Shown: piece after piece, positions 1 to 7,819 of the stretch
Layout: each line of letters starts with the position of its first letter
Position numbering within the stretch: the stretch's first letter is position 1
Notes under the pieces: generated by a model
What the model was told of the DNA's origin: nothing
What the model saw: the letters and a program-made list of their open reading frames with translations, nothing else
The model's database searches: none
Made by a program: the position numbers and the translations under genes
From: Gammaproteobacteria bacterium
Lineage (GTDB): Bacteria; Pseudomonadota; Gammaproteobacteria; Steroidobacterales; Steroidobacteraceae
Reading direction: 5' to 3'
Length of the DNA: 45,867 bases
Assembly: GCA_025355645.1 (NCBI GenBank)
Contig: JANXZG010000028.1
Span: 1-45,867 of the forward strand

Positions 1-125
1 TTCCACCGGTAATAGCTTTGTTCGGACACTCCGTGGATCCTGCATAGCTCCGCGATCGGCGTCCCAAGTTCCGCCTGCTTCAAAATACTGGTGATCTGCT
101 CCACCGAAAAGCGCTTTCTCTTCAC
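1..125 (-). CDS. IS3-family transposase OrfA, N-terminal part
   Basis: The translation from GTG at 125 reads (M)KRKRFSVEQITSILKQ and continues through AELCRIHGVSEQSYYRW. This is the N-terminal helix-turn-helix of IS3/IS911-type OrfA (transposase_8 family), which binds the element's ends and is normally joined to the OrfB integrase domain by frameshifting. Only about 41 residues are visible before the window edge. A GGAGG ribosome-binding site lies just upstream (ACGGAGGTTTT). It is a mobile-element gene with no metabolic link to its neighbours. Confidence 0.8.
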   Translation of the reverse strand, partial: MKRKRFSVEQITSILKQAELGTPIAELCRIHGVSEQSYYRW

Positions 126-204
126 GACAAAACCTCCGTCCTATAGGCTGAATTTTGTCGCAAAACTCACTTTGCCGGTGGTCCGAATTTGCCGGGGCCT
201 GTCA
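1..204 (-). mobile_element. IS3-family insertion sequence, left end (partial)
   Basis: The start of the window holds the 5' end of an IS3-type element reading leftwards out of the window. The element begins at about 204 with TGACAGGCCCCGGCAAATT on the minus strand, a plausible terminal inverted repeat starting with the TGA common in this family, about 75 bases before the orfA start. The other end and orfB lie outside the window, so neither target duplication nor completeness can be judged. The junction falls inside a PIN-domain gene, which the element appears to have cut. Confidence 0.7.
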
Positions 205-776
205 ATACCAACATTCTCTGCAGTGCACTGCTGACACCTGGAGGCTTGACTGATCGGCTCTAACGGGGCTGGCGGGAAGGGCGCTTTCAACTTCTGACGA
301 GCGAGGAGCAACTCGAGGAATTCCGGCGCGTCACGCGCTATCCGCGCCTCAAGCCCTTCATCGAGCCCGCTGCCGCCGGCGCGATGTATAACGAACTGCG
401 GCGCTTGGCGATATTCATTGTGAAGCTGCCCGTTGTCGATGCATCGAAAGATCCTGCAGATAATTTTCTACTGGCCAAGGCGCAGGCCGGAGTCGCTGAT
501 GTCCTCGTCACCGGCGATAAGCACGATTTGCTGTCCCTCGGGACCTTTCGGCGCACGCAAATCATCACCGCGCGGCAGTTCCTGACGCAGCTCGGCGATA
601 AAGCGAAACGCTCGCCAAAGCGTAAGATCGCGGCGACACGCCGCCGAAAGCGCAAGACATCGCGGTACGGGAAGGGGCAGCGAACCTCATGGCAGGGCGA
701 GCTGTCGGCGCAAGAACAGGATCTCGACCTCTTTAGAATCCCGCGACCGTATTGCCAGACCAATCCAGGCGATTAA
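201..776 (+). pseudogene. PIN-domain (VapC-like) toxin, truncated by IS and with internal stop
   Basis: Reading from the IS junction, the frame gives VNTNILCSALLTPGG, then TDRL, a TAA stop at 261-263, then RGWREGRFQLLTSEEQLEEF and on to VTGDKHDLLSL. This is a PIN-domain ribonuclease of the COG1569 type, like the intact one at 38940-39386. The start codon and first residues are lost to the IS3 element. The usual first catalytic Asp of the DTN motif reads Asn, and a codon that is normally Tyr has become TAA. An ATG at 384 opens the remaining frame, but the product would lack the N-terminal half of the active site. The tail beyond about residue 75 is basic and low in complexity. No antitoxin gene is visible. 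Confidence 0.7.
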
Positions 777-891
777 ATCGACGAGGATTCCGAACAAGAT
801 GTGAAAAATGCCGAGCACGGATTGATCATGCCATAATCACGCCGAGCTCGTGAAAGTCTGGTGACCGAATATTTGCGGAGCACAGGGGCGG

Positions 892-1632
892 ATGAAGAGG
901 TTCCAAGGGAGGATCGCCGTGGTCAGCGGCGCGGCGCAGGGCATGGGTAAGGCCGTTGCCCAGCGTCTCGCCCAGGAAGGCGCGACCGTCGTTTCGGTGG
1001 ATATCAATTCGGCCGGGTCTAGCGCGACCGCGCAGGCGCTGGGTGGCGGCGCGATCGCCATCGGCTGCGACATCGGCGATGAGGCGGCGGTCGGGAAGCT
1101 CTTCGAGGCGGTCGCCAAGAAATTCGGCAAGCTCGACGTCCTCATCAACGTCGCGGCGATCGTGCCATTCGTGAAGTGGGACGAACTGACATTCACCGAA
1201 TGGCGTCGCGTCCAGCGCGTCAACCTCGATGGCCTGTACCTGATGTGCCGCGCAGGTTCTGACCTCATGCGCAAGGGCGGCTACGGCCGTATAGTGAACT
1301 TCTCCTCGAACTCGATTTTCGCCGGCACGCCGAACATGGCGCATTACGTTGCCTCGAAAGGTGGAGTGCTGACCTTCACGCGCGCGCTCGCCACCGAACT
1401 CGGACCCTACAAGATCACCGCCAACTCGGTCTGCCCGGGCCTGATCGATACCGAGGGCGTGCAGTCGACGCCGCACAAGGATGCGTTCGGCTTTGTCGAG
1501 ACGCTGCAGGCGATCAAGGGCCATGGCGTGCCGGCGGATGTCGTGCCGGCGGTTGCGTTCCTCGCCTCGGAAGAGGCTCACTGGATCACCGGCCAGGCGC
1601 TGAACGTCGATGCCGGCATGGTGCGCCAGTAG
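892..1632 (+). CDS. Pyridoxal 4-dehydrogenase (SDR family)
   Basis: A 246-residue short-chain dehydrogenase. It has the nucleotide-binding motif GAAQGMG (residues 13-19), NVAA in place of the usual NNAG (86-89), and the catalytic set Ser139, Tyr152, Lys156 (YVASK). The stretches IVPFVKWDEL, FAGTPNMAHYVASKGG, STPHKDAFGFVETLQA and the end LNVDAGMVRQ match, from memory, NAD-dependent pyridoxal 4-dehydrogenase (EC 1.1.1.107) of Mesorhizobium loti, which oxidises pyridoxal to 4-pyridoxolactone. The next enzyme, the lactonase, ends 54 bases away on the other strand, which supports the assignment. It is the only B6 gene at this end on the plus strand, and no GAACCA-type operator is visible in front of it. 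A different SDR substrate cannot be excluded from sequence alone. Confidence 0.85.
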   Translation: MKRFQGRIAVVSGAAQGMGKAVAQRLAQEGATVVSVDINSAGSSATAQALGGGAIAIGCDIGDEAAVGKLFEAVAKKFGKLDVLINVAAIVPFVKWDELTFTEWRRVQRVNLDGLYLMCRAGSDLMRKGGYGRIVNFSSNSIFAGTPNMAHYVASKGGVLTFTRALATELGPYKITANSVCPGLIDTEGVQSTPHKDAFGFVETLQAIKGHGVPADVVPAVAFLASEEAHWITGQALNVDAGMVRQ

Positions 1633-1651
1633 CCCTGCGTTAGCGGCAGGC

Positions 1652-1675
1652 TCCCTTTGCGCCTGCTGCAAGGGA
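1652..1675. terminator. Possible bidirectional hairpin between convergent genes
   Basis: TCCCTT (1652-1657) pairs with AAGGGA (1670-1675), extendable by GC with one bulged T. It lies between the convergent ends of the pyridoxal dehydrogenase and lactonase genes. There is no T-run, so it would be a weak intrinsic terminator at best. Confidence 0.3.
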
Positions 1676-1685
1676 CCCTCGCCCA

Positions 1686-2492
1686 TCAGCTGTAGCAATC
1701 AGCCCCGGTTTGGTAGCCCCTGAAGCTCTCCAGGTCGTGCGAATAGAAGAGCTCCGCGTCGTGCTTCCCGGCGAGGTCTTTTAGGCGCTTCATCGACTCT
1801 AGGCTCCTGGTCGGGTCAAGATGAAAGCTCGAGATGCACATCATGTCCATGCTCTTCTTGCTGTAGCAGGCATCGGCCGTGAACAGCATCGGCCGCCGGT
1901 TCTTCAGTTCGACCATCAGGCTGTAGTGCCCGGCCGTGTGGCCCGGCGTCTCGTAGAGCCACAGGCCCTTGGCGATCTCCTGATCGCCCGTCACCGTCTC
2001 GAAGCGCGGCGTGTACATATCAAGCGCCGGGTCCGCCGGCAATTTCATGCCGCGCTTCGCGGCGAGCTCCGGTGCGAACGTCATGTCCGAGTAACCCAAG
2101 TGCTCGAACGGCTGGCAGTTGCCACTCTGCTCGAGTTCCTTCGCGTGGCAGATCGTGCAGGCCTCGTGGAAGTGCTTGTTGCCGCCGCAGTGATCGAAGT
2201 GGTAGTGAGAATTGATCACATAGTTGATGTCGGAGGTCTTCAGGCCAAGCTTTGCGATCTGGGCCGGCAGCCTCTGCGCAGCGTCCTGGATCGGCTTTTC
2301 GAATGGCAGCACGCGCATCACATGATCGAAGTCGTAGCCGGTGTCAAACAGGTAGCGACCGTCGTCGTGTTCGATCAACACGCTGTAGCAGGGGAATCGC
2401 AACTCACCGGCCGGCCCGCGATTCCAAAATGCGTGGAAGCCGTCGATGACCAACGTGCCCCCATCCAGCAGGTAAACCTTCGTATCGGCCAC
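1686..2492 (-). CDS. 4-Pyridoxolactonase (metallo-beta-lactamase fold)
   Basis: A 268-residue metallo-beta-lactamase-fold hydrolase. The dinuclear zinc motif is NSHYHFDH (His96, His98, Asp100, His101), with later ligands in TPGHTAGHYS, FTADACYS and SHDLESF. The N-terminus (KVYLLDGG, AFWNRGP, LFDTGYDFDHVM, PFEKPIQ) closely resembles 4-pyridoxolactonase (EC 3.1.1.27) of M. loti, which opens 4-pyridoxolactone to 4-pyridoxic acid. It belongs to the same wider family as AHL lactonases, which is the main alternative, but the surrounding B6 genes argue against that. The start is GTG at 2492 with AGGAG eight bases upstream. It is the last gene of the TonB receptor/BMP operon, 31 bases after the binding-protein gene. 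There is no signal peptide, so it should be cytoplasmic. Confidence 0.85.
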   Translation of the reverse strand: MADTKVYLLDGGTLVIDGFHAFWNRGPAGELRFPCYSVLIEHDDGRYLFDTGYDFDHVMRVLPFEKPIQDAAQRLPAQIAKLGLKTSDINYVINSHYHFDHCGGNKHFHEACTICHAKELEQSGNCQPFEHLGYSDMTFAPELAAKRGMKLPADPALDMYTPRFETVTGDQEIAKGLWLYETPGHTAGHYSLMVELKNRRPMLFTADACYSKKSMDMMCISSFHLDPTRSLESMKRLKDLAGKHDAELFYSHDLESFRGYQTGADCYS

Positions 2493-2523
2493 GGATCGCA
2501 GCTCCTGTTGCAGGCCTCGCCGG

Positions 2524-3597
2524 TTACTTCGGCGGTGCGGCCACTGAACTCATCATCGCACGGACCGAAGCGGCATCCCATACCGGCTCGACCTTCAGGG
2601 CGCCGGAGACGATCTGCGTGCGCAACGCATCGATGTCGGCCCAGATTCGGGCAGGAATGTAGGTGGTGTGCAGCAAACGCACTGAGTCATCCGCGAGCCG
2701 GATCGAGTAGGTGTGAGTTCCGAACGTGCCACGTTTGAGGTCCTCGATCATCGCCGTATACACCGGCACGAGGTTCCACACCACCGAAGTCAGCAGGTGG
2801 CCCTTGTCGAGCGAACTCTTGTCGCCGAGCTGGTCGATGAACCAGACCGGGGCGCTACCCGTCGCCTTCGTTTCCACCGCCTGCATGATGCCAAAGCTTG
2901 CACGATCGCCTTGGCCGAACACGATGTCGGCGCCGGCGCTGATCACGGATTCAGTGACGCGGCGGCCCCCGGCCACGTCAGCGTAGGCCGCAGGGCCGAT
3001 GACTGCGTACAGCACCTTGATAGCCGGATCCGTGATACGCGCACCCTGCGCGAAGGCTGCCGACTGTGTATTCCACGGAGGGGATTCGGCCGCGACAACG
3101 ATCGCGACGGTGTGCGAGCGCGTCATCTTCGCCGCCAGCGCGCCGGCAAGGTACGCCCCTTCCCGGCCGGAAAGCGTGTAGTCCGCCACTGCACCCGGGC
3201 GCGATTCATTGGGGCGATCGACGATCGCGACGGGCACGTGCTTTTCCGCGCCGATCTCGGGAGCTGCGGTGTTGTAGCCACTGGCGTGCGCAATGATCAA
3301 GCTGGCGCCATCATCGGCGAGCTCGCGCAGCGCCGCATGCACGTCGCCGTAGCCCAAGCCCGACGCCGGCATGAACTTCCAGTGGTACTTGGCCGCCACG
3401 TCGCGGGCCGCTTCGAAAGCCTGCTGGTTCCAGCCGTAGTCGGTCGGCTCCTCCGGCAGCATGATCGCGAGCGCCATCGGCTGCGCAGCCAGCACCGACG
3501 TGGCGCCGAACGGGCATACAGCCCCCGCCAGGGCCGCCGCAAGGATGATGCTCCCGATGACGCGACGGCGGCGGGGCATCGCGCAACCCAGTGTCAT
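2524..3597 (-). CDS. BMP-family ABC transporter substrate-binding protein (copy A)
   Basis: A 357-residue periplasmic binding protein of the BMP/PnrA-like family, which mostly bind nucleosides. It has an N-terminal signal peptide (about residues 1-38) followed by LAIMLPEEPTDYGWNQQ, GASLIIAHASGYNTAAPEIG, DYTLSGREGAYLAGALAA and DIVFGQGDRASFGIMQ. It starts one base after the TonB receptor stop, so the two are translationally linked. An in-frame ATG at 3579 is an alternative start that still leaves a signal peptide. It is about two-thirds identical by eye to copy B at 12623-13675, which sits with the ATPase and permeases, so both presumably feed the same importer. Given the enzymes around it, a B6 vitamer or pathway intermediate is the likely ligand (inference). 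Confidence 0.85.
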   Translation of the reverse strand: MTLGCAMPRRRRVIGSIILAAALAGAVCPFGATSVLAAQPMALAIMLPEEPTDYGWNQQAFEAARDVAAKYHWKFMPASGLGYGDVHAALRELADDGASLIIAHASGYNTAAPEIGAEKHVPVAIVDRPNESRPGAVADYTLSGREGAYLAGALAAKMTRSHTVAIVVAAESPPWNTQSAAFAQGARITDPAIKVLYAVIGPAAYADVAGGRRVTESVISAGADIVFGQGDRASFGIMQAVETKATGSAPVWFIDQLGDKSSLDKGHLLTSVVWNLVPVYTAMIEDLKRGTFGTHTYSIRLADDSVRLLHTTYIPARIWADIDALRTQIVSGALKVEPVWDAASVRAMMSSVAAPPK

Positions 3598-3598
3598 G

Positions 3599-5947
3599 TC
3601 AGAACTTGTAGCCGATGCCGATGCGGTACTCTCGCGGCGGGAACCAGGTCTGTGTCGTCTCGCCGCCGTATTGGTTCGTGAAGCGGTAACTGACCTCGGC
3701 CCTGTTAGCGATGTTCGAAACGCCGAGCGTCAGGTCGAGCTGCCGATTCGCGAATGTGTAGTCGAAGAACAGGTTCATCATCACATAGCTCGGTGTCGTG
3801 TAATAGAACGAGTTGCCGAATACGGTATCGGCGTACTGGTCGCGGTAGGTGGCCTGCACGCGCGACAGCAGGCTCGAGCCATCCGCGAACTTCGAGGTCT
3901 GCGAGAGGGCGAGCTGCGCCATGTACGGCGGCAGGTTCGGCGGGGCGTTGCCATAGACGTCGCGGTAACCGGTAAGACGTAGTGCGGTCAACAGCTGCTG
4001 CGCGTTCGGCAGGGCGGGATCAGTAAAGCCGAATTCGGCGGCCAGGAACGCTGGCAGCCCGTATTGGTTGGTAAACTGGTTGTTAAGCATATTGCCGGTA
4101 AGGTTGTCGATCGAATTAACGTGCGAGGTGATGTGGCCGCGCTGCGCCGTGAGGAAGGCGTCAAGGCGAAAATGCGCCGGCAGCAGCATGGTGAACTCGC
4201 CCTCGAGGCCGTAGATCTGGACTTCCGGCAGGTTGTCGACACCGCCGTCGAAATTGATCGCATCTTCGGCGTGATACTGCATGTCCTTGTCGATGTAGTA
4301 GAACGCCGCAAGGTTCGCGATGAACCTCCGATCCAGCATCGAGTTCTTCGAGCCGATCTCGAACGCGGTGATCGTCTCCGGCACATAGTTGTGCGGCACG
4401 ACGAGCGGCGCTGTTCCCGGGTTGCCGCCGCCCGGCTTATAGCCGGTGGAGATGCTGCCGTAGAGCATGTTGTCCGGGGTCAGCTGGTCTTCGATGCCGA
4501 GCTTCCACGTCAGCTTGGAGGAGTGCTGGCTGAAGCGCACGATGCCGCCGCCTTCATTCGGATCGCCGAAATAGTTGTCGAGCAGCGTCGTGTTGCCGTC
4601 GTGGGTGTAGCGGAAGCCGGCGGTGCCGTGCAGCTGGTCGCTGAAGTGGTAGGTGCCCTGGCCGAACAGCGAGGCCGACGTGCGGCGCAACGCGTTCAGT
4701 GTTTCAAAATACAGGGTACCGGCATTGAACTCCGGTAGCGAGAGCGCTTCGCCGACGGGATCCGACAGCCCGATCGTATTTGGCGCTTCCGGCATCCCGG
4801 GGTTCAGCAGGTACTGCGAATAGGCATCCGTGATGCGCGAATGCATGTAGTACGCACCCAGCACCCAGTCGAGCGGGCCACCGGGCTTCGAGCTTAAATC
4901 GAACTCCTGCGAGACCGCATAGTTCTCGTGCAGCACGTACTGGTCGTTCTCGCCCCCGAACAGCGGGGTTGCGAGCGCAAGGGTCAGGCCGCTTTCCGAG
5001 TTCGATCCGCCCTCGTTCATGTACTGCAGGCTCGAGAGAGACTTGAAGGTCATCGGACCTAGGTCCCAGGTCGCAGTCAGCGTCGCGATCGTCTGCTGCA
5101 TGTCGTAGATGCCGGGCCAGTCGCTGGTCTCATGCCAGGGATTCGTGTCCGGATCGAGGATGTTCTTGCTCTGCGGCTCGTGCTGCACGACCTTTGCGTA
5201 TTCAATCGAGCCGAGCAGCGAGAAATCATCGCCCGGCTGCAGCAGCGCCGACAGACGCACGTGGTAGTTGTTGGAGTCATTGAGCTTGAAATTGCCCGGG
5301 ATTGCAGTGGCGGTAACGAAACCGTCCTGCTTGTCGTAGTCGCCGGCGAAGCGCAGCGCAAGCGTGCTGGAGACCGGCAGGTTCACCGCCGCGCGCACAT
5401 GCATGAGGCTTAAGGATCCGAACTCTGCGTCGGCATAACCCTTGACCGCATCCAGCGTCGGCTGCACGGTGATGATGTTCAATGTGCCGCCCACCGAGTT
5501 CTGGCCAAACACGGTGCCCTGCGGCCCGCGCAGCACCTCGAGGTGGTCGAGGTCGAGGAAACCCAGCGTAAGCGATAGCGGGTTCGGGATGAAGAATCCG
5601 TTCTGGTGCAACGACACGGAAGCCGGCGAGCCGTCATCCTGCGGCGAATTGAGGCCTATACCGCGAATCGTCAGGTCAAAGTTGTAGCCGTCGCTCTCGC
5701 CGATGACGAGGCCCGGCACGATGCCATTGAGGTCCGTGGCGTTCTGGACGTTGCTCTGTGCAAGCACTTCGGGCGTGACCGCAGTGATCGCCTCCGGTGT
5801 CACCTCGAGGCGGGTATTCTCCTTTTGTCCGACGACGACGACGGTCCCGAGCTGCTCGGAAGTATCGGTGGCAGCGGCGCCGGCGAGCGGCGCGACCAGC
5901 AATCCACTGATGACCCACGGTAATGTCCGGTTGCCGGTGAAGCGCAT
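3599..5947 (-). CDS. TonB-dependent outer-membrane receptor of the B6 cluster
   Basis: A 782-residue TonB-dependent receptor. The ATG at 5947 is chosen because GGGAG precedes it by seven bases and a signal peptide (MRFTGNRTLPWVISGLL...) follows directly; an in-frame start 13 codons upstream is less likely. After the signal come a TonB-box-like stretch (LGTVVVVGQ), the plug domain (LNGIVPGLVIGESDGYNFDL, LEVLRGPQGTVFGQNSVGG) and a beta-barrel ending in YRIGIGYKF. It heads an operon with the BMP binding protein and pyridoxolactonase, so it probably imports the substrate of the pathway across the outer membrane. The upstream region carries an inverted repeat and two half-sites of the putative GntR operator. 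TonB-dependent uptake of B6 is not something I know to be described. Confidence 0.9.
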   Translation of the reverse strand: MRFTGNRTLPWVISGLLVAPLAGAAATDTSEQLGTVVVVGQKENTRLEVTPEAITAVTPEVLAQSNVQNATDLNGIVPGLVIGESDGYNFDLTIRGIGLNSPQDDGSPASVSLHQNGFFIPNPLSLTLGFLDLDHLEVLRGPQGTVFGQNSVGGTLNIITVQPTLDAVKGYADAEFGSLSLMHVRAAVNLPVSSTLALRFAGDYDKQDGFVTATAIPGNFKLNDSNNYHVRLSALLQPGDDFSLLGSIEYAKVVQHEPQSKNILDPDTNPWHETSDWPGIYDMQQTIATLTATWDLGPMTFKSLSSLQYMNEGGSNSESGLTLALATPLFGGENDQYVLHENYAVSQEFDLSSKPGGPLDWVLGAYYMHSRITDAYSQYLLNPGMPEAPNTIGLSDPVGEALSLPEFNAGTLYFETLNALRRTSASLFGQGTYHFSDQLHGTAGFRYTHDGNTTLLDNYFGDPNEGGGIVRFSQHSSKLTWKLGIEDQLTPDNMLYGSISTGYKPGGGNPGTAPLVVPHNYVPETITAFEIGSKNSMLDRRFIANLAAFYYIDKDMQYHAEDAINFDGGVDNLPEVQIYGLEGEFTMLLPAHFRLDAFLTAQRGHITSHVNSIDNLTGNMLNNQFTNQYGLPAFLAAEFGFTDPALPNAQQLLTALRLTGYRDVYGNAPPNLPPYMAQLALSQTSKFADGSSLLSRVQATYRDQYADTVFGNSFYYTTPSYVMMNLFFDYTFANRQLDLTLGVSNIANRAEVSYRFTNQYGGETTQTWFPPREYRIGIGYKF

Positions 5948-5999
5948 CGCTGACTCTCCCTTCAATATTTGACCCCTCGCCAGCACCCCGGCGCGCTGG

Positions 6000-6092
6000 G
6001 TGAACCACCCGACCCAGTTGGTTCACATAGTGGCATTAAGTGCCGACCGTGACAACACCCATATTGGTTCCACGTTGCCGCTATTGGTTCCA
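6000..6092. promoter_or_regulatory. Putative GntR operator region upstream of the TonB receptor
   Basis: GTGAACCA (6000-6007) and TGGTTCAC (6019-6026) form a perfect 8-base inverted repeat separated by 11 bases. Two direct copies of TATTGGTTCCA follow, with their TGGTTC cores at 6065 and 6085, 20 bases (about two helical turns) apart. The same GAACCA-N11-TGGTTC layout recurs at 17922-17944 next to the GntR gene. The sites lie between the amidohydrolase stop and the receptor start, so they most likely control the receptor operon. Confidence 0.6.
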
Positions 6093-6103
6093 GAGCGAGG
6101 GCA

Positions 6104-7819
6104 TCAGGGCGCCGCGCCATGCACGATGTGCCCACCCACCATAGTCATCTGCACGGCAGTGCGCCCGATGCGCTTTAGTGGCACGCTAAAGATGTCCTGC
6201 GACAGTACGGCAAGGTCAGCCAGCTTGCCTTTCTCCAAAGTACCAACGTCGCGGTCAAAAAATGAGGCATAGGCGGAACCCTGCGTATAGGCATCGACGG
6301 CTTCGCTCACGCTGAGGCGCTGGTGCGGCGTGTAGACCCTCCCCGTCGGGCGAGCGCCGGCGAGCGCTGCACCATCGAGCGGCAGGTCAAGGATGTCGGC
6401 CGTGTCGCTGGAGTGCCAGATCTCGCGCGTCACGGCCTCCTGGATGCTGACGAAGGCGTTCGCGGGCCACGAACAGGGCCAGTCGCTGGAAAAGCCCATC
6501 ACGACGCCGCCGTCCAGGAACGTGCGCCACTGATCGCTCGGGCTCGGATCCTTCGCATCGATGTTGGTCCCGGAATCCCCGCAGCAAAATCCTGGCGAGG
6601 TCACGTTGATGACCGCGAGCGGCCGATAACGCGCGATGTCTGCTTCGCGTACCGAAGAGCTGTGCTCGATGCGCAGGCGGCGGTCGCGCGGACCATTGGC
6701 GCGCTCGGCCTCCTCGTAGGCGTCGAGCACCATGTGCGCGGTGTCGAAGCGCGTCGCGTGGGTCATCAGCTGGTAACCGCGCCGGTCAAGCTCGGTGATG
6801 AGCGCGCGGAAATCTCGCGGCCGGTACACAAGCGGCTGCAGCACGCCGCTGAAGCCATCGGCGAAGAACTTGACCAAGTTCGCCGACACCCATTCATCGT
6901 GGTAAAGATTGCGCGCCTCGTCGAGGTCCGCGAGGAACTGCGGGGTCAGCTCGTGCGGCTTCGCCACGGCGCCGAACGCGGTGCGTGTGCGCACGGTGAG
7001 CAGCCCGCGCTCACGCAGCGCCGCATACAGCCGGATCTCCTGCAAATCGCCGGTCGCGTTGACGACGGTTGTGATGCCGAAGCGGTTGAGTTCCTTCGTA
7101 GCGACCTGGATCATCGCCAGTTGCTCCTCGACGCTGAGCGTCGCGCGCACGTAGCGCTCCACGGCCTCCATGCCAGCCTCAATCACGATGCCGGTCGCAT
7201 GGCCGCCCGCATCCCGGTACACGTTGCGCTCCTCGTTGGGATCGGCGAGCGGCGCATCGGTGATGCTGGCCGCGGCAAGCGCCTGCGAGTTCAGCCACAT
7301 CGCGTGCTCGGAGACGTTGTGCACGACCACCGGCCGGTCCGGCACCGCCTCATCGAGCATTGAGGCGGACGGCGCAAAGGGTTGCGTGGTGGCAAAATCG
7401 ATGCGGCCAAAGATGATCTTGTCGCTGGGATGGCTCGCGGCGTATTCACGGATGCGCGCCGTGAGCAGCTTGGGTTTCGACGGCGTGATGCTCGCCTCAG
7501 GCATAGAGAGGTTCACGCCGTGCAGCGCGATCGCGCCGAGCCATACGTGGATGTGGCCATCGACGATGCCGGGAATCACCGTGTGGTGCTTGAGGTCAAG
7601 GACCTGCGACGCTGGCGTACGCAGCGCGAGCACCTCGGCATCCGTCCCGATCGCCTCGATGCGCGAATCATGCACCGCGAGCGCTTCAGCCCACGGCGCT
7701 GCCTTCGTCCCGGTGTAGATATGGCCGTGCACGAGCAGCACGTCGCCCGCCCCGGCTGCGCCCGGCACGAGGCCGATGGCGAACGTCGCAAGCACGAGCG
7801 CCACAGTCCGCGCGCTCAC
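6104..7819 (-). CDS. Exported amidohydrolase, YtcJ-like (amidohydrolase family 3)
   Basis: A 571-residue metal-dependent hydrolase with an N-terminal signal peptide (VSARTVALVLATFAIGL...). The GTG at 7819 overlaps the transaminase stop by four bases (GTGA) and gives a good signal sequence; the frame is open much further upstream, but that part only shadows the transaminase gene. Family motifs: GDVLLVHGHIYTG, VIPGIVDGHIHVWLG (metal HxH), QLMTHATRFDT, LRIEHSS, GFSSDWPCSWP and the C-terminal LEKGKLADLAVLSQDIF. YtcJ-like enzymes hydrolyse N-acyl or ester bonds in varied substrates. As the last gene of the 11-gene B6 operon it may process a B6 conjugate outside the cytoplasm or an amide intermediate; the signal peptide favours the former. 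The substrate is unknown. Confidence 0.8.
   Translation of the reverse strand: MSARTVALVLATFAIGLVPGAAGAGDVLLVHGHIYTGTKAAPWAEALAVHDSRIEAIGTDAEVLALRTPASQVLDLKHHTVIPGIVDGHIHVWLGAIALHGVNLSMPEASITPSKPKLLTARIREYAASHPSDKIIFGRIDFATTQPFAPSASMLDEAVPDRPVVVHNVSEHAMWLNSQALAAASITDAPLADPNEERNVYRDAGGHATGIVIEAGMEAVERYVRATLSVEEQLAMIQVATKELNRFGITTVVNATGDLQEIRLYAALRERGLLTVRTRTAFGAVAKPHELTPQFLADLDEARNLYHDEWVSANLVKFFADGFSGVLQPLVYRPRDFRALITELDRRGYQLMTHATRFDTAHMVLDAYEEAERANGPRDRRLRIEHSSSVREADIARYRPLAVINVTSPGFCCGDSGTNIDAKDPSPSDQWRTFLDGGVVMGFSSDWPCSWPANAFVSIQEAVTREIWHSSDTADILDLPLDGAALAGARPTGRVYTPHQRLSVSEAVDAYTQGSAYASFFDRDVGTLEKGKLADLAVLSQDIFSVPLKRIGRTAVQMTMVGGHIVHGAAP

Noticed and set aside
826..1698. Long minus-strand open frame opposite the pyridoxal dehydrogenase gene
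   Set aside because: It is the GC-rich shadow of the plus-strand SDR gene; its residues are biased to Arg, Ala, Asp and Gly and show no family motif.
1686..2492. AHL quorum-quenching lactonase
   Set aside because: The fold is shared, but the N-terminal sequence and the surrounding B6 enzymes fit 4-pyridoxolactonase better.
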